Assembly: GCA_003506435.1 (NCBI GenBank)
Contig: DOAQ01000012.1
Location: forward strand, 1 to 64,000
Origin: Prolixibacteraceae bacterium
Lineage (GTDB): Bacteria; Bacteroidota; Bacteroidia; Bacteroidales; Prolixibacteraceae
DNA: 64,000 nt
Direction: 5' to 3'
In this document: one piece after another, positions 52,395 to 60,904 of the stretch
How the letters are laid out: every line of letters begins with the position of its first letter
Position numbering within the stretch: position 1 is the stretch's first letter
Position numbers and translations under genes: made by a program
Notes under the pieces: model-generated
Told to the model about the DNA's origin: nothing
What the model saw: the letters and a program-made list of their open reading frames with translations, nothing else
The model's database searches: none

Positions 52395-52442
52395 TTCGGA
52401 TAGACGGTGAATAAATTTACCTTTGCACCGCAAAATGCAAAG
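52395..52442 (+). promoter_or_regulatory. Probable corA promoter with an overlapping inverted repeat
   Basis: TACCTTTG at 52418-52425 matches the -7 consensus; TTCG at 52395-52398 stands 19 bases upstream (one base from TTTG). CTTTGCA (52421-52427) and TGCAAAG (52436-52442) form a perfect inverted repeat across the expected start site, a possible operator. Confidence 0.55.
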
Positions 52443-52545
52443 AAACACCGATGGACGACTATCATGAGAAAAACTTTCTGAGTTATTAACCTGAAAAACA
52501 ATAGGTAATCACGGTTCCTTTTGTTTTTCGTAAAACTGAAAGAAT

Positions 52546-53475
52546 ATGATTACTTTTTGGGAAACAGGCAAAAATGTTGTGAAAATTTCGGATTTCAAGC
52601 CTGGTTGTTGGGTTAATGTAAAAGTTCCTACCGCTGAAGAAACCGACTATCTAATTAAAGAATTTAACATTGCTGAAGACTTTATAAAAGACGTACTCGA
52701 CATCGACGAGCGACCGCGTATTGAACTGGATGAACCCAATTCTTACATCATTTTGCGTGTCCCTTTAAGCAATCCCAATAACGGTGTCCCTTATGTTACC
52801 GTGCCTCTCGGTATTGCCCTCACTCCAAAAGGAACGATCACCATTTGTTCGCAACGCAATGAAGTTATTTCTCAGCTTTTCAAAATGGCTGCTGTTCAGA
52901 AATTCCCTCTCGGGCAGGGACTTGACGATATACTACGCCTGTTTTTTATATCTGCATCATGGTACCTTCAGTTCCTGAAAGAAATCAATGCCCAGACTTC
53001 GCACATTGAAAAAGACCTGGAATACGCTACCCGCAACGAGGAATTGCACAAGTTGTTGCGAATGGAAAAATGCCTGGTATATTTCATTACTTCGATAAAA
53101 GGTAATGAAATGGTGCTCGAAAAGATCAGGACAAAAAAATACCAGGGACTGACCGGCTTCGATGAGGATTTGATGGAAGACGTGACCATTGAAAACCGGC
53201 AGGCTCTTGAAATGGCAAAGGTTTACAGCGATATTCAGAGCGGGATGATGGATGCTTTTGCATCGATCATTTCGAACAACCTGAACGTGATCATGAAGCA
53301 ACTAACATCGGTCACCATCGTATTGATGATCCCAACGCTGATCGCCAGTTTGTATGGGATGAATGTGTCGAACCACTTCGAAAATTCGCCATACGCATTT
53401 TATGCAATTATTCTCATTTCAGTTGTAATGACACTTGGGGGCATTCTTTTCTTTAAACGGAAAAGCTGGTTTTAA
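52546..53475 (+). CDS. corA: CorA-family magnesium/metal ion channel
   Basis: A 309-residue protein of the CorA family. A large cytoplasmic domain (about 1-245) with a long helix is followed by two membrane segments, with the selectivity motif YGMNV between them (near residue 270) and a basic tail (FFKRKSWF). The extracellular loop after GMN is NHFENSPYA, without the usual acidic MPE, so substrate could be magnesium or another divalent ion. It seems to be transcribed alone. Confidence 0.93.
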   Translation: MITFWETGKNVVKISDFKPGCWVNVKVPTAEETDYLIKEFNIAEDFIKDVLDIDERPRIELDEPNSYIILRVPLSNPNNGVPYVTVPLGIALTPKGTITICSQRNEVISQLFKMAAVQKFPLGQGLDDILRLFFISASWYLQFLKEINAQTSHIEKDLEYATRNEELHKLLRMEKCLVYFITSIKGNEMVLEKIRTKKYQGLTGFDEDLMEDVTIENRQALEMAKVYSDIQSGMMDAFASIISNNLNVIMKQLTSVTIVLMIPTLIASLYGMNVSNHFENSPYAFYAIILISVVMTLGGILFFKRKSWF

Positions 53476-53573
53476 TTTTTCCGGAGAAAACAGGTTCAAT
53501 TGTGCTGATCTTCAGGAAAAAATACGAGAAGGATAAAACTATTTCTATCATGATAAATTAATCGGGAAATAAT

Positions 53574-53581
53574 TATTTTTG
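53574..53581 (+). promoter_or_regulatory. -7 promoter element of lysC
   Basis: TATTTTTG matches TAnnTTTG exactly, 21 bases before the lysC start. No clear -33 element is visible. Confidence 0.5.
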
Positions 53582-53602
53582 CCGCGATTATAAATTCACA
53601 GC

Positions 53603-54859
53603 ATGCAGATATTTAAATTCGGCGGGGCTTCCGTTAGCTCGGCACCTTCAATTAAAAACGCAGCGGGTATTATCCGCATGTTTCCGGGACCGAAAGTCGT
53701 GGTGATTTCAGCCATGGGCAAAACTACCAACGCACTCGAAGAGCTGGTGAAAGCGTATTTCAAAGGCGATCAGGGGAAAACAGATATTCTCGGGAAGATC
53801 CGGCAATATCACGATGATATCATGCTGCAACTGGCCAACGGTCAGCAAGTCGACTATTCCAGTGTTGACCATCTTTTTTGCACACTGGAAGACCGGCTGA
53901 ATACCCCGCCTTCAATGAATTTTGATTACGAATACGACCAGATTGTGTCGTACGGTGAATTGGTTTCGACAGCAATAATCAGCAGTTTTTACAATTCCAT
54001 CGGGCTGACTAACCAGTGGATCGACATTCGCAAAAGCCTGATCACCGACGATACTTACCGCGATGCAAACATCAACTGGCCGCTTTCTGAAAAACAGGTG
54101 AAAAAAACTTTTGACAGTGCAACTCATGAACTGATTATAACACAGGGCTTTTTGGGCGGAACAACAACCAACCACACCACCACGCTGGGCCGCGAAGGTT
54201 CTGATTATACAGCAGCAATTCTGGCAAATATTCTTGATGCACAAGATGTTACTATCTGGAAGAATGTTCCGGGTATCCTGAATGCCGATCCTGATTTTCT
54301 ACCCGCCACGCAAAAACTCGACGAACTTTCGTACCGCGAAGCCATCGAATTGTCGTATTCGGGCGCAAAAGTCATCCATCCAAAAACAATAAAACCACTT
54401 CAGAACAAACATATTCCACTGCTAGTGAAATCATTTGACGATCCTGAAAAAGAAGGGACCATCATCCATAATGTGGATCATCTGCTCGATCTGGTTCCCG
54501 TGTTTATTAACAAGGAGTACCAGGCATTGATAACCCTCACTCCTGCTGACTTTTCGTTTATCAGTATTTATACGGTTTCCGACGTTTTTTCGCTGTTTGC
54601 CAGATACCGCCTGCGGGTGAGCCTGATCCAGCAGTCGGCGCTTAACCTTTCGATGGCATTCGACGAACCCGAACAAGGCGTTGACGAATTAATCACCGAA
54701 CTACGTAGATCGTTTGAGGTGCGTTACAACACCGGCCTCGAACTGGTGACCATCCGCTACTACAACCAGGAAGCAATTGACCGGATTGCCAACGGACATC
54801 AGATTTATATCGAGCAAAAAACCCGGCGTACTGCGAGGCTGCTGTTTAAGAGAAGCTAA
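53603..54859 (+). CDS. lysC: Aspartate kinase
   Basis: A 418-residue enzyme that phosphorylates aspartate, the first step to lysine, threonine and methionine. The kinase domain starts IFKFGGASVSSAPSIKN (Ala in place of the usual Thr of KFGGTS) and has GFLGGTTTNHTTTLGREGSD and WKNVPGILNADPDFL. The C-terminal regulatory part (about 305-418) holds ACT-like folds (LITLTPADFSFISIYTVSDV). It is not fused to homoserine dehydrogenase. asd is at the other end of the window. Confidence 0.95.
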   Translation: MQIFKFGGASVSSAPSIKNAAGIIRMFPGPKVVVISAMGKTTNALEELVKAYFKGDQGKTDILGKIRQYHDDIMLQLANGQQVDYSSVDHLFCTLEDRLNTPPSMNFDYEYDQIVSYGELVSTAIISSFYNSIGLTNQWIDIRKSLITDDTYRDANINWPLSEKQVKKTFDSATHELIITQGFLGGTTTNHTTTLGREGSDYTAAILANILDAQDVTIWKNVPGILNADPDFLPATQKLDELSYREAIELSYSGAKVIHPKTIKPLQNKHIPLLVKSFDDPEKEGTIIHNVDHLLDLVPVFINKEYQALITLTPADFSFISIYTVSDVFSLFARYRLRVSLIQQSALNLSMAFDEPEQGVDELITELRRSFEVRYNTGLELVTIRYYNQEAIDRIANGHQIYIEQKTRRTARLLFKRS

Positions 54860-55166
54860 CTGAAAGATATTAAAAAGGCTATGTGACGGGCATCTGCTGA
54901 CTGGATTTTAGAAAAGGTAACCGGCAAATTATATTAGTTTTTTGGGGGGAAAGTTAATCAGTCGGAGTCAAAAATTACATTTACTTTTTCCGTAACCCTT
55001 AAGAGTTTACCTCATTTTTATACCCAAAGAGTCGGAGACCTTTTATTAAAGATGAAATATCCTAAATTCCGTCAATCTGCGGATTAAATCATTTCCAAAC
55101 ACTTCCGATCCAAAATCTTTTCTCTCTTTAGAATTCAGCCAAATTTCTTGAGGAACAATAGATAAA
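54860..55166. other. Gene-free stretch
   Basis: About 300 A/T-rich bases between the convergent ends of lysC and the GH27 gene. The word AGTCGGAG occurs twice (54960 and 55029 regions). I see no hairpin with a T run, promoter or ORF that I would defend. Confidence 0.4.
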
Positions 55167-57251
55167 TTATTCCTCGGTAATTTTTAAAAGCATAACCCCG
55201 TGAAACGGAACCGATGTTTCAAAATAATTTTCGAAAACACCAAGGTCTTTTTGTCTCCAGACATCCCGGACCTTGAATTTCCCTTCGATATTAATATCGG
55301 AAGCATTGACCCTTATTACTTTTGGGACAGGATTGTTGTCCCAAACGAAATAATTGACCGGATTTACAGAATTCCCCATCACATCAGACATACCATTCGC
55401 TTCGTTGTCGACCATACTGAGGCGCTGGGCGCTGGCATTACCGGGTACATAAAAAAGACCGACGGCTTTTGCCCCTCCTTCCAGTTCTTTAGCCATTATA
55501 AATTCATCATCGTTACTGGTGATAATTCGCGCCTGGTGGCCTAAAATATCCTGATCAATATCAATTACTTCATTATTGCAAAGAATATTCAATGTGAAAG
55601 GATCGAGCAGCCCCATGTCGCCGCTAAAAAATAAAGGAGCAGCCATCAGTGACCATAGCGACATATAGGAATATTGTTCGTTTGGAGTTAACCCTGTTTT
55701 TTCAAATTCTTCGTCTTTCAGGGCATTCCTTACCCAACCGATCAGAAGATAATCCGGGTCGTTCCATGCTCCCGGACGGGCATATTTCCAATGTTTGGAA
55801 TTGAATAGCCCTATGTAATAAAAAGCAGGTAATGATACCCCGTCGAGTATACCTAAATCGCCCGTGGTACGCCAACTATTTCCCATCGTACCCGCCCATT
55901 CCCAGGAATCAGCCATCCCGTATTGGCACAGGTTGAAAATAATATCCCTGTTCACATTTTGTAATTCATCCCACATCAGTTTAAATGGCTTTATACAGGC
56001 TTCGCGGGTTCTCTCTTTTTCTACACGACCATACGAGCACCAGTCGTATTTCAGAAAATCAAAACCCCATTGGGCAAATGTCTGGATATCCTGTTTTTCA
56101 TGTTTATAACTACCTGCATACCCTCCACAGGTAGTTGGCCCGGGCGAGGAATAGATACCTGCTTTTAATCCTTTTTGGTGGATATAACCGGTCAATGCCT
56201 TCATGTTGGGGAAGCGCTTATTCGTCCGTATTTCGCCATTTTCGTCGCGCATTCCGCCTCCAATGATTGGATCGTTCGATTTATTTTTAATCGCCCAGCA
56301 ATCGTCAATATTAACATATTGATAGCCAAAATCGGCCATTCCAGAACGGATCATAAAGTCAGCAGAAGAACGTATAGCAGAGTCGCTCACCTGATGATAA
56401 TAAATATACCAACTGTTCCAGCCCATCGGCGGAGTTAAAGCCAAGGTATTGCCAACAACAATTTTAAATTCGCGTTTATCGCTACCAACAGCGTTTTGGG
56501 TTGTTATTTCAGTTTCATACGTTCCGGCTTTTTCGGTTTTCCCGGTGATAATCCCGGTGTTTTTATCCAGAATAAGCCCTTTGGGTAAATTGGTAATTGA
56601 AAAAGACATCGGTCGTTCGCCCGTTGCAGGTATCCTGTATAAAAATGGTGATCCGAGATGGGTTCCATATATTTTAGGTCCATTGATCCGTGGACTTGAC
56701 GGAGGCACAGGAGTGAGTATTTCTTCTTTTCCGGGAAGATATGAATTATCAATTGCTATTGGTTCTATATCGTTGTAAGCGATATTGGCATTGACCCAAT
56801 CGGCATAATCATTTTCTATTCCATCTCCTCCTCCGGTTACAAGCAAGGCTAATTTTTCTATTCCAACAATTTTAACATCAACCTTTTTTGCGGCATCGCC
56901 CTTTTTCATGATCCCGCTTTTCCACAATACCTGCTGGTCGCCAAGAACATAAAATTCGACTGAACCTTTTTCATTTGAAGCATCGTCAAGTCCGGCAAGG
57001 GCAGTAAAACGATCCCCATTACAATTTAAAAAGATTAGAAATTTGCTATCGGCATGTACTCCAATTCCTGTTTCATACTTTACCCCTCCGATCGTCAAGG
57101 GTTTTCCAACTACCGACTTATCCTGTTGGGCAACACCCCAACCACATTGCACTTTATTAATATCTAATTCTGAAAGAATTACCTGTTTTTTGGGGTTACA
57201 CGAAAGAATGAAAAGCAGGGAGCCAAGTATGTAAGGAAATAATTTTTCCAT
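55167..57251 (-). CDS. GH27 alpha-galactosidase with an N-terminal NPCBM domain, lipoprotein
   Basis: A 694-residue lipoprotein (LGSLLFILSCNPKKQ, lipobox LSC). Residues 25-165 form an NPCBM carbohydrate-binding domain (GGVKYETGIGVHADSKFLIF). About 180-270 is a putative Ig (He_PIG) domain (SFSITNLPKGLILDKNTG). The GH27 barrel starts at TPPMGWNSWYIYYHQ (about residue 275), with the nucleophile Asp in FLKYDWCSYG and the acid/base Asp in SWRTTGDLG. It should remove terminal alpha-galactose (or beta-L-arabinopyranose) from plant or algal glycans. It is the last gene of the right-hand PUL. Confidence 0.95.
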   Translation of the reverse strand: MEKLFPYILGSLLFILSCNPKKQVILSELDINKVQCGWGVAQQDKSVVGKPLTIGGVKYETGIGVHADSKFLIFLNCNGDRFTALAGLDDASNEKGSVEFYVLGDQQVLWKSGIMKKGDAAKKVDVKIVGIEKLALLVTGGGDGIENDYADWVNANIAYNDIEPIAIDNSYLPGKEEILTPVPPSSPRINGPKIYGTHLGSPFLYRIPATGERPMSFSITNLPKGLILDKNTGIITGKTEKAGTYETEITTQNAVGSDKREFKIVVGNTLALTPPMGWNSWYIYYHQVSDSAIRSSADFMIRSGMADFGYQYVNIDDCWAIKNKSNDPIIGGGMRDENGEIRTNKRFPNMKALTGYIHQKGLKAGIYSSPGPTTCGGYAGSYKHEKQDIQTFAQWGFDFLKYDWCSYGRVEKERTREACIKPFKLMWDELQNVNRDIIFNLCQYGMADSWEWAGTMGNSWRTTGDLGILDGVSLPAFYYIGLFNSKHWKYARPGAWNDPDYLLIGWVRNALKDEEFEKTGLTPNEQYSYMSLWSLMAAPLFFSGDMGLLDPFTLNILCNNEVIDIDQDILGHQARIITSNDDEFIMAKELEGGAKAVGLFYVPGNASAQRLSMVDNEANGMSDVMGNSVNPVNYFVWDNNPVPKVIRVNASDINIEGKFKVRDVWRQKDLGVFENYFETSVPFHGVMLLKITEE

Positions 57252-57308
57252 TATTGGAAGTTTTTAAGCAATAGATTTTTCTGATTTGTTTGATTATTAA
57301 CCCAACAG

Positions 57309-58085
57309 CTAATCTTGATCAATATAAATTGCTACGCCATCGTTAGCATATTTTTCGACGTAACCATAAGGCATTTTCCCGTAACCGTTTTCGCTGTAAT
57401 TGGGGCCATGCGAGTTCTTGAAAATAAAATATCCTCCACCCGGAACCTTCGGCATGTCCTGGTAGCCGACAATCAAAACACTGTGTCCATCGAACACCCC
57501 TTCTTCAGGAGGAATGTACATCAGTCCTTTTTCTTCTTTACTGTACCTTTCGTCCTTTTTGGGCCAGCGGAAACCAATCGCTACCGGGTGTCCGTTGTTT
57601 AGCTGGCTTTTCACCTGTGCAATCTGCCCTGCCGACATTCCTGTTTTAGCATCCCATTCTTTTATCCATACAGGCGAAATTCCGCGCCTCTTTTTGGCAT
57701 CTTTAGTAGCAGTCTTCGATGGCTCTACTTTATTCGAATAGTTTTTTATATAATACGGGAACACGCTGTTTTCGCAAATTCCATATTTGTTTATGGCTTT
57801 AACCGCATCTGAAAAATACGTTCCGTCGTTTAATTCCCCAGTTATTTTATTTGAAGCCCAGTTCAGGTATTCAACCGAAAGGGGGGTATATTGTCCGGTT
57901 TTGCAGGCATATTCAAATTCGAGCAAACCGACAATTGCAAATACGGAACAGGTGCCCCTTTCTCCCTGAGTATAAATCGGAATACTGTACTTTTCGAACT
58001 GTGGTCTCAAATCTTTCCCCTCCCCAAAACATTTTATACCCGCTATCAGAAAGGTTAAAAAAATTAATATTCCGATTTTTCTCAT
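57309..58085 (-). CDS. Exported papain-like (C1) cysteine protease
   Basis: A 258-residue protease. I take the ATG at 58085; a TTG six codons upstream would begin directly at the base of a hairpin. The signal peptide is MRKIGILIFLTFLIAGIKCF. The catalytic triad is visible: Cys in QGERGTCSVFAIVG, His in FDGHSVLIVGY, Asn in FIFKNSHGPNY, and the oxyanion Gln in YTQGERG. There is no propeptide. It lies between the GH172 and GH27 genes, an unusual member for a glycan locus; it may process glycoprotein substrates or a PUL protein. Confidence 0.9.
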   Translation of the reverse strand: MRKIGILIFLTFLIAGIKCFGEGKDLRPQFEKYSIPIYTQGERGTCSVFAIVGLLEFEYACKTGQYTPLSVEYLNWASNKITGELNDGTYFSDAVKAINKYGICENSVFPYYIKNYSNKVEPSKTATKDAKKRRGISPVWIKEWDAKTGMSAGQIAQVKSQLNNGHPVAIGFRWPKKDERYSKEEKGLMYIPPEEGVFDGHSVLIVGYQDMPKVPGGGYFIFKNSHGPNYSENGYGKMPYGYVEKYANDGVAIYIDQD

Positions 58086-58103
58086 TTTTACCCGATTTTT
58101 CAA

Positions 58104-58132
58104 AACAGGTCCGGCAATCTCCGGGACCTGTT
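58104..58132 (-). terminator. Hairpin between GH172 and protease genes (possible attenuator)
   Basis: AACAGGTCC (58104-58112) and GGACCTGTT (58124-58132) pair perfectly, extended by two G-C pairs past one bulge, over a 6-base loop. On the minus strand only TTTTG follows, so termination is likely partial. It could lower expression of the two genes downstream. Confidence 0.5.
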
Positions 58133-58167
58133 ACTTGGTTGTTTCTTATAATTAATACCCAGATTCA

Positions 58168-59754
58168 TTATCTCAGCGATGCTCGCTTTTTATTCCAACG
58201 TTTCATCAGTCTGAACGAATCGAATCCCAGCGAGTTTCCTGTCGAATTGGGGTCTTTGCCGACTTGCTCAAAACGGATGGTATGTTTGCCTTTTTTCAAA
58301 GCAGCGCTGCCAAGGTAATAATCGTAAACAGTAAGCATTTTCGAATAGAGATTAAGTTCCCTGGGTTCTTCTTTCGCTCCACCTACGTTAAAATCAATGG
58401 TCATTGGCACCCTGGGAACCGGTTTCCCGTCAATAAACAATTTATAATTGCCATAATTGGAATCGTGGCTCATCTTCACCAGTAATCCTTGATATTCTTC
58501 TGTTTCAATATTGAAATCAGCTTCCATCCAGGCATTGTTTGCTGATGGGGTAAACAGGATTTGCCCTTTGCCTGTCCAATCATAACCTTCCTGCAATTCA
58601 ACCTTACCTGAAGAATGCCGTACGGTTCCGATCATATCTTTTCCTTCAATTACCGTTTCCAGATTAGGCAATATCCTTTCTGCAAGCGGAGGCATGGTTG
58701 TAAAACGTTTGGGCTGCCCCAACTGGTACCAGAATGCAACTGTCGCAATATCGTCTTCACGTTCAACATGACCGTCAACTTCTCCTGTTTTCGTTTCATC
58801 AGCAGCCATCCAACCTGTATGCTCGATTTCAAACCTGAACGATTTTGTAAACCGGGCAGGATCTTTTACATGCCAACGATAAAGCGTATATTTTGCTCCT
58901 AAGTCCTCTTCACCTTTACCCATGTAGCTGCACCCAGAATATGGGTTCAGGTTTTCGCTAAAGCCCCAGGCGCTCAGAAAATAGTCCTCTGTACCTGTGC
59001 CCCATGTTGATGGTTCCGTTTCCCCGTCAACATAGAATTTTGCATCCCCTTCGCCAAACCAGTATGGACTTCGCGAGCGCACAGACATAACCGTACCCAC
59101 GTAATGTCCCTGTCCTTCTATATCGGCGATCAAATAATCCTTACCCATTTGTTCCGGGAATTCCTGCCGGTACTGCGCGCAGAAATAAGGAGTGTTTTTG
59201 TCAAGTCTTTTATATTCCGTATAATCGAACTGATAGTAAAAACTACGCGATGCTTTTGTTCCTTCGTTGGTAACGGTGATTTTTGCCGATTTGAAGAAAG
59301 GCATTTGCCAATAGCAGTTATACCCATCACCGCCTTCAACAAGTACCGGTTCCGATTTTACTTCCATTCGCTGCCCAAACCCCGACGCAAAAAAGTCGCC
59401 AATTGGCGCTTCGACTGCCGGTTCAGAAGCGCCATCCCAATACATTCGGATTACCAAGTCTGCGGGAGTAGCTGACCCTTCTTTCTCCAGCCAGTTTGGG
59501 CGCGCTTCGTTAAAAGTCAACCAGATGTGATTGATTGCGCCAGCCCCTTGCACATCGAACAATACAACTGTTTCCCCTGACTTGATGTACTTCAGCCGGT
59601 CGGCATTACTGTTTCCCGGTGCATGTGAACTCACTGCCCTCGAACGTCCTTCTTTTATAGTTGCCAACCCTAAATCAGGGGAAGCATTGTTGGTACAACC
59701 AGCAAATAATACCGCAGCTATCCCAACCAGAATAAACCGTTTGATCTTTTTCAT
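58168..59754 (-). CDS. GH172 (DUF2961) glycosidase, lipoprotein
   Basis: A 528-residue lipoprotein (FILVGIAAVLFAGCTNN, lipobox AGC). The DUF2961 double jelly-roll core starts near residue 35 (GRSRAVSSHAPGNSNADR) and has EGGDGYNCYWQMPFFKSA and GTGTEDYFLSAWGFSENLNP. GH172 members are alpha-D-fructofuranosidases or alpha-D-arabinofuranosidases working in oligomers. A C-terminal jelly-roll (about 400-520; LLVKMSHDSNYGNYKLFIDG) may bind carbohydrate. It is the fourth visible gene in the PUL after SusD. Confidence 0.92.
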   Translation of the reverse strand: MKKIKRFILVGIAAVLFAGCTNNASPDLGLATIKEGRSRAVSSHAPGNSNADRLKYIKSGETVVLFDVQGAGAINHIWLTFNEARPNWLEKEGSATPADLVIRMYWDGASEPAVEAPIGDFFASGFGQRMEVKSEPVLVEGGDGYNCYWQMPFFKSAKITVTNEGTKASRSFYYQFDYTEYKRLDKNTPYFCAQYRQEFPEQMGKDYLIADIEGQGHYVGTVMSVRSRSPYWFGEGDAKFYVDGETEPSTWGTGTEDYFLSAWGFSENLNPYSGCSYMGKGEEDLGAKYTLYRWHVKDPARFTKSFRFEIEHTGWMAADETKTGEVDGHVEREDDIATVAFWYQLGQPKRFTTMPPLAERILPNLETVIEGKDMIGTVRHSSGKVELQEGYDWTGKGQILFTPSANNAWMEADFNIETEEYQGLLVKMSHDSNYGNYKLFIDGKPVPRVPMTIDFNVGGAKEEPRELNLYSKMLTVYDYYLGSAALKKGKHTIRFEQVGKDPNSTGNSLGFDSFRLMKRWNKKRASLR

Positions 59755-59795
59755 TAACCTTATTGATTTAGTTTGAATTTGTATATTAAAATCCT

Positions 59796-60884
59796 TTATT
59801 TCTGTCCCGGGAATACCGGCTGTGTCCAGGCATAGAGGTATTCAAATTTGTTTTCTGCGCGTTTGCGGCAGTAGGATACCCTGCATCGGATATACTGCTC
59901 ACTGCCATTAACTGCGTAACTTGCTGATGTGCCTTCTGTCTTTTTTAAAACTTTACCGCCTGAGCCAATAAATTCAATCAAAAATCCAGATTTTCCTTCG
60001 GTGGTGATATTACCTGTAAGGTAGGGTGATTTTAGCTGTTCTTTGGTGGCAACAAGGTCAATTTCAACAGTAAGGTTATTTTGGTTTGCCTCGACTGTTT
60101 TCAAAATAATACCATTTGAAGCATAAAAATCGCCGCGTACCATTGCAGCAACAATAGAATCGGGACTCAAAACAGTAGATTTTACCATTACCCATCCTCT
60201 GCCTGGATTTGCTTTTTCAGGATAAAATTGGTCGTAATGATGTGCATCGTCGGATGCAACTGCAAAAAACCTGTGCCCCTGCGTTAATAGCGAATCCCAT
60301 TTTACTTCCACGGGGGCATGACCTTCCTTTCCCCAGTTATAAACACCCGGATGCCCATTAAATAATTCGAGCATGTGAAGTTTACTTGTAGTTGAAATAT
60401 TACTTGCATGAATACCTTTACTAAAGTTTGGATGGTTCAGGATTGGCAATCCCGAATGAGTCAGAACTGAATCAACATGGTTTTGTAATATCGCTGCATT
60501 CGCCAGGGTTTTATCACCAGGATCAACATATCCGGTTACATTTAATCCTGTTGTATGAATACTTTTCCCCCCGGAAACTTCTTCTCCCCGGATCAGTATA
60601 AAGTCCTTCCTTAATTTACCCGGAAGTTTCACAGTGTCGGGATTTATGATTTTATTGTGGTCTGTCAGGGCGATAAAATTATACCCTTGGTTATAGTACC
60701 ACTTTACTACATACGATGCCGGAGCATTCCCATCACTCGCCAACGTATGGGTGTGTGTATTGCCCTTGTACCAGCGGGCAAATGAAGCCGCCTTGTTTTT
60801 TGTCCGTCCTTGTCCGTTGATTGGTGATAACATGCTGAAAAACAAAGTTGTCACTAATAATAATTGAATTCTTGTACTTTTCAT
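59796..60884 (-). CDS. Exported PHP-domain phosphoesterase
   Basis: A 362-residue exported protein (signal LLLVTTLFFSMLSPINGQ). The PHP metal site is complete: GNTHTHTLASDG, ALTDHNKI, RGEEVSG, LNHPNFS and ASDDAHHYD. The last 110 residues form a beta-sandwich (LTVEIDLVATKEQLKSPYL). CehA/McbA-like members hydrolyse phosphate or carbamate esters. In this locus it may remove a phosphate or other ester from a glycan, in line with the neighbouring metallophosphoesterase. Confidence 0.85.
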   Translation of the reverse strand: MKSTRIQLLLVTTLFFSMLSPINGQGRTKNKAASFARWYKGNTHTHTLASDGNAPASYVVKWYYNQGYNFIALTDHNKIINPDTVKLPGKLRKDFILIRGEEVSGGKSIHTTGLNVTGYVDPGDKTLANAAILQNHVDSVLTHSGLPILNHPNFSKGIHASNISTTSKLHMLELFNGHPGVYNWGKEGHAPVEVKWDSLLTQGHRFFAVASDDAHHYDQFYPEKANPGRGWVMVKSTVLSPDSIVAAMVRGDFYASNGIILKTVEANQNNLTVEIDLVATKEQLKSPYLTGNITTEGKSGFLIEFIGSGGKVLKKTEGTSASYAVNGSEQYIRCRVSYCRKRAENKFEYLYAWTQPVFPGQK

Positions 60885-60904
60885 ATTTATCGCTTTTTTT
60901 GAAT

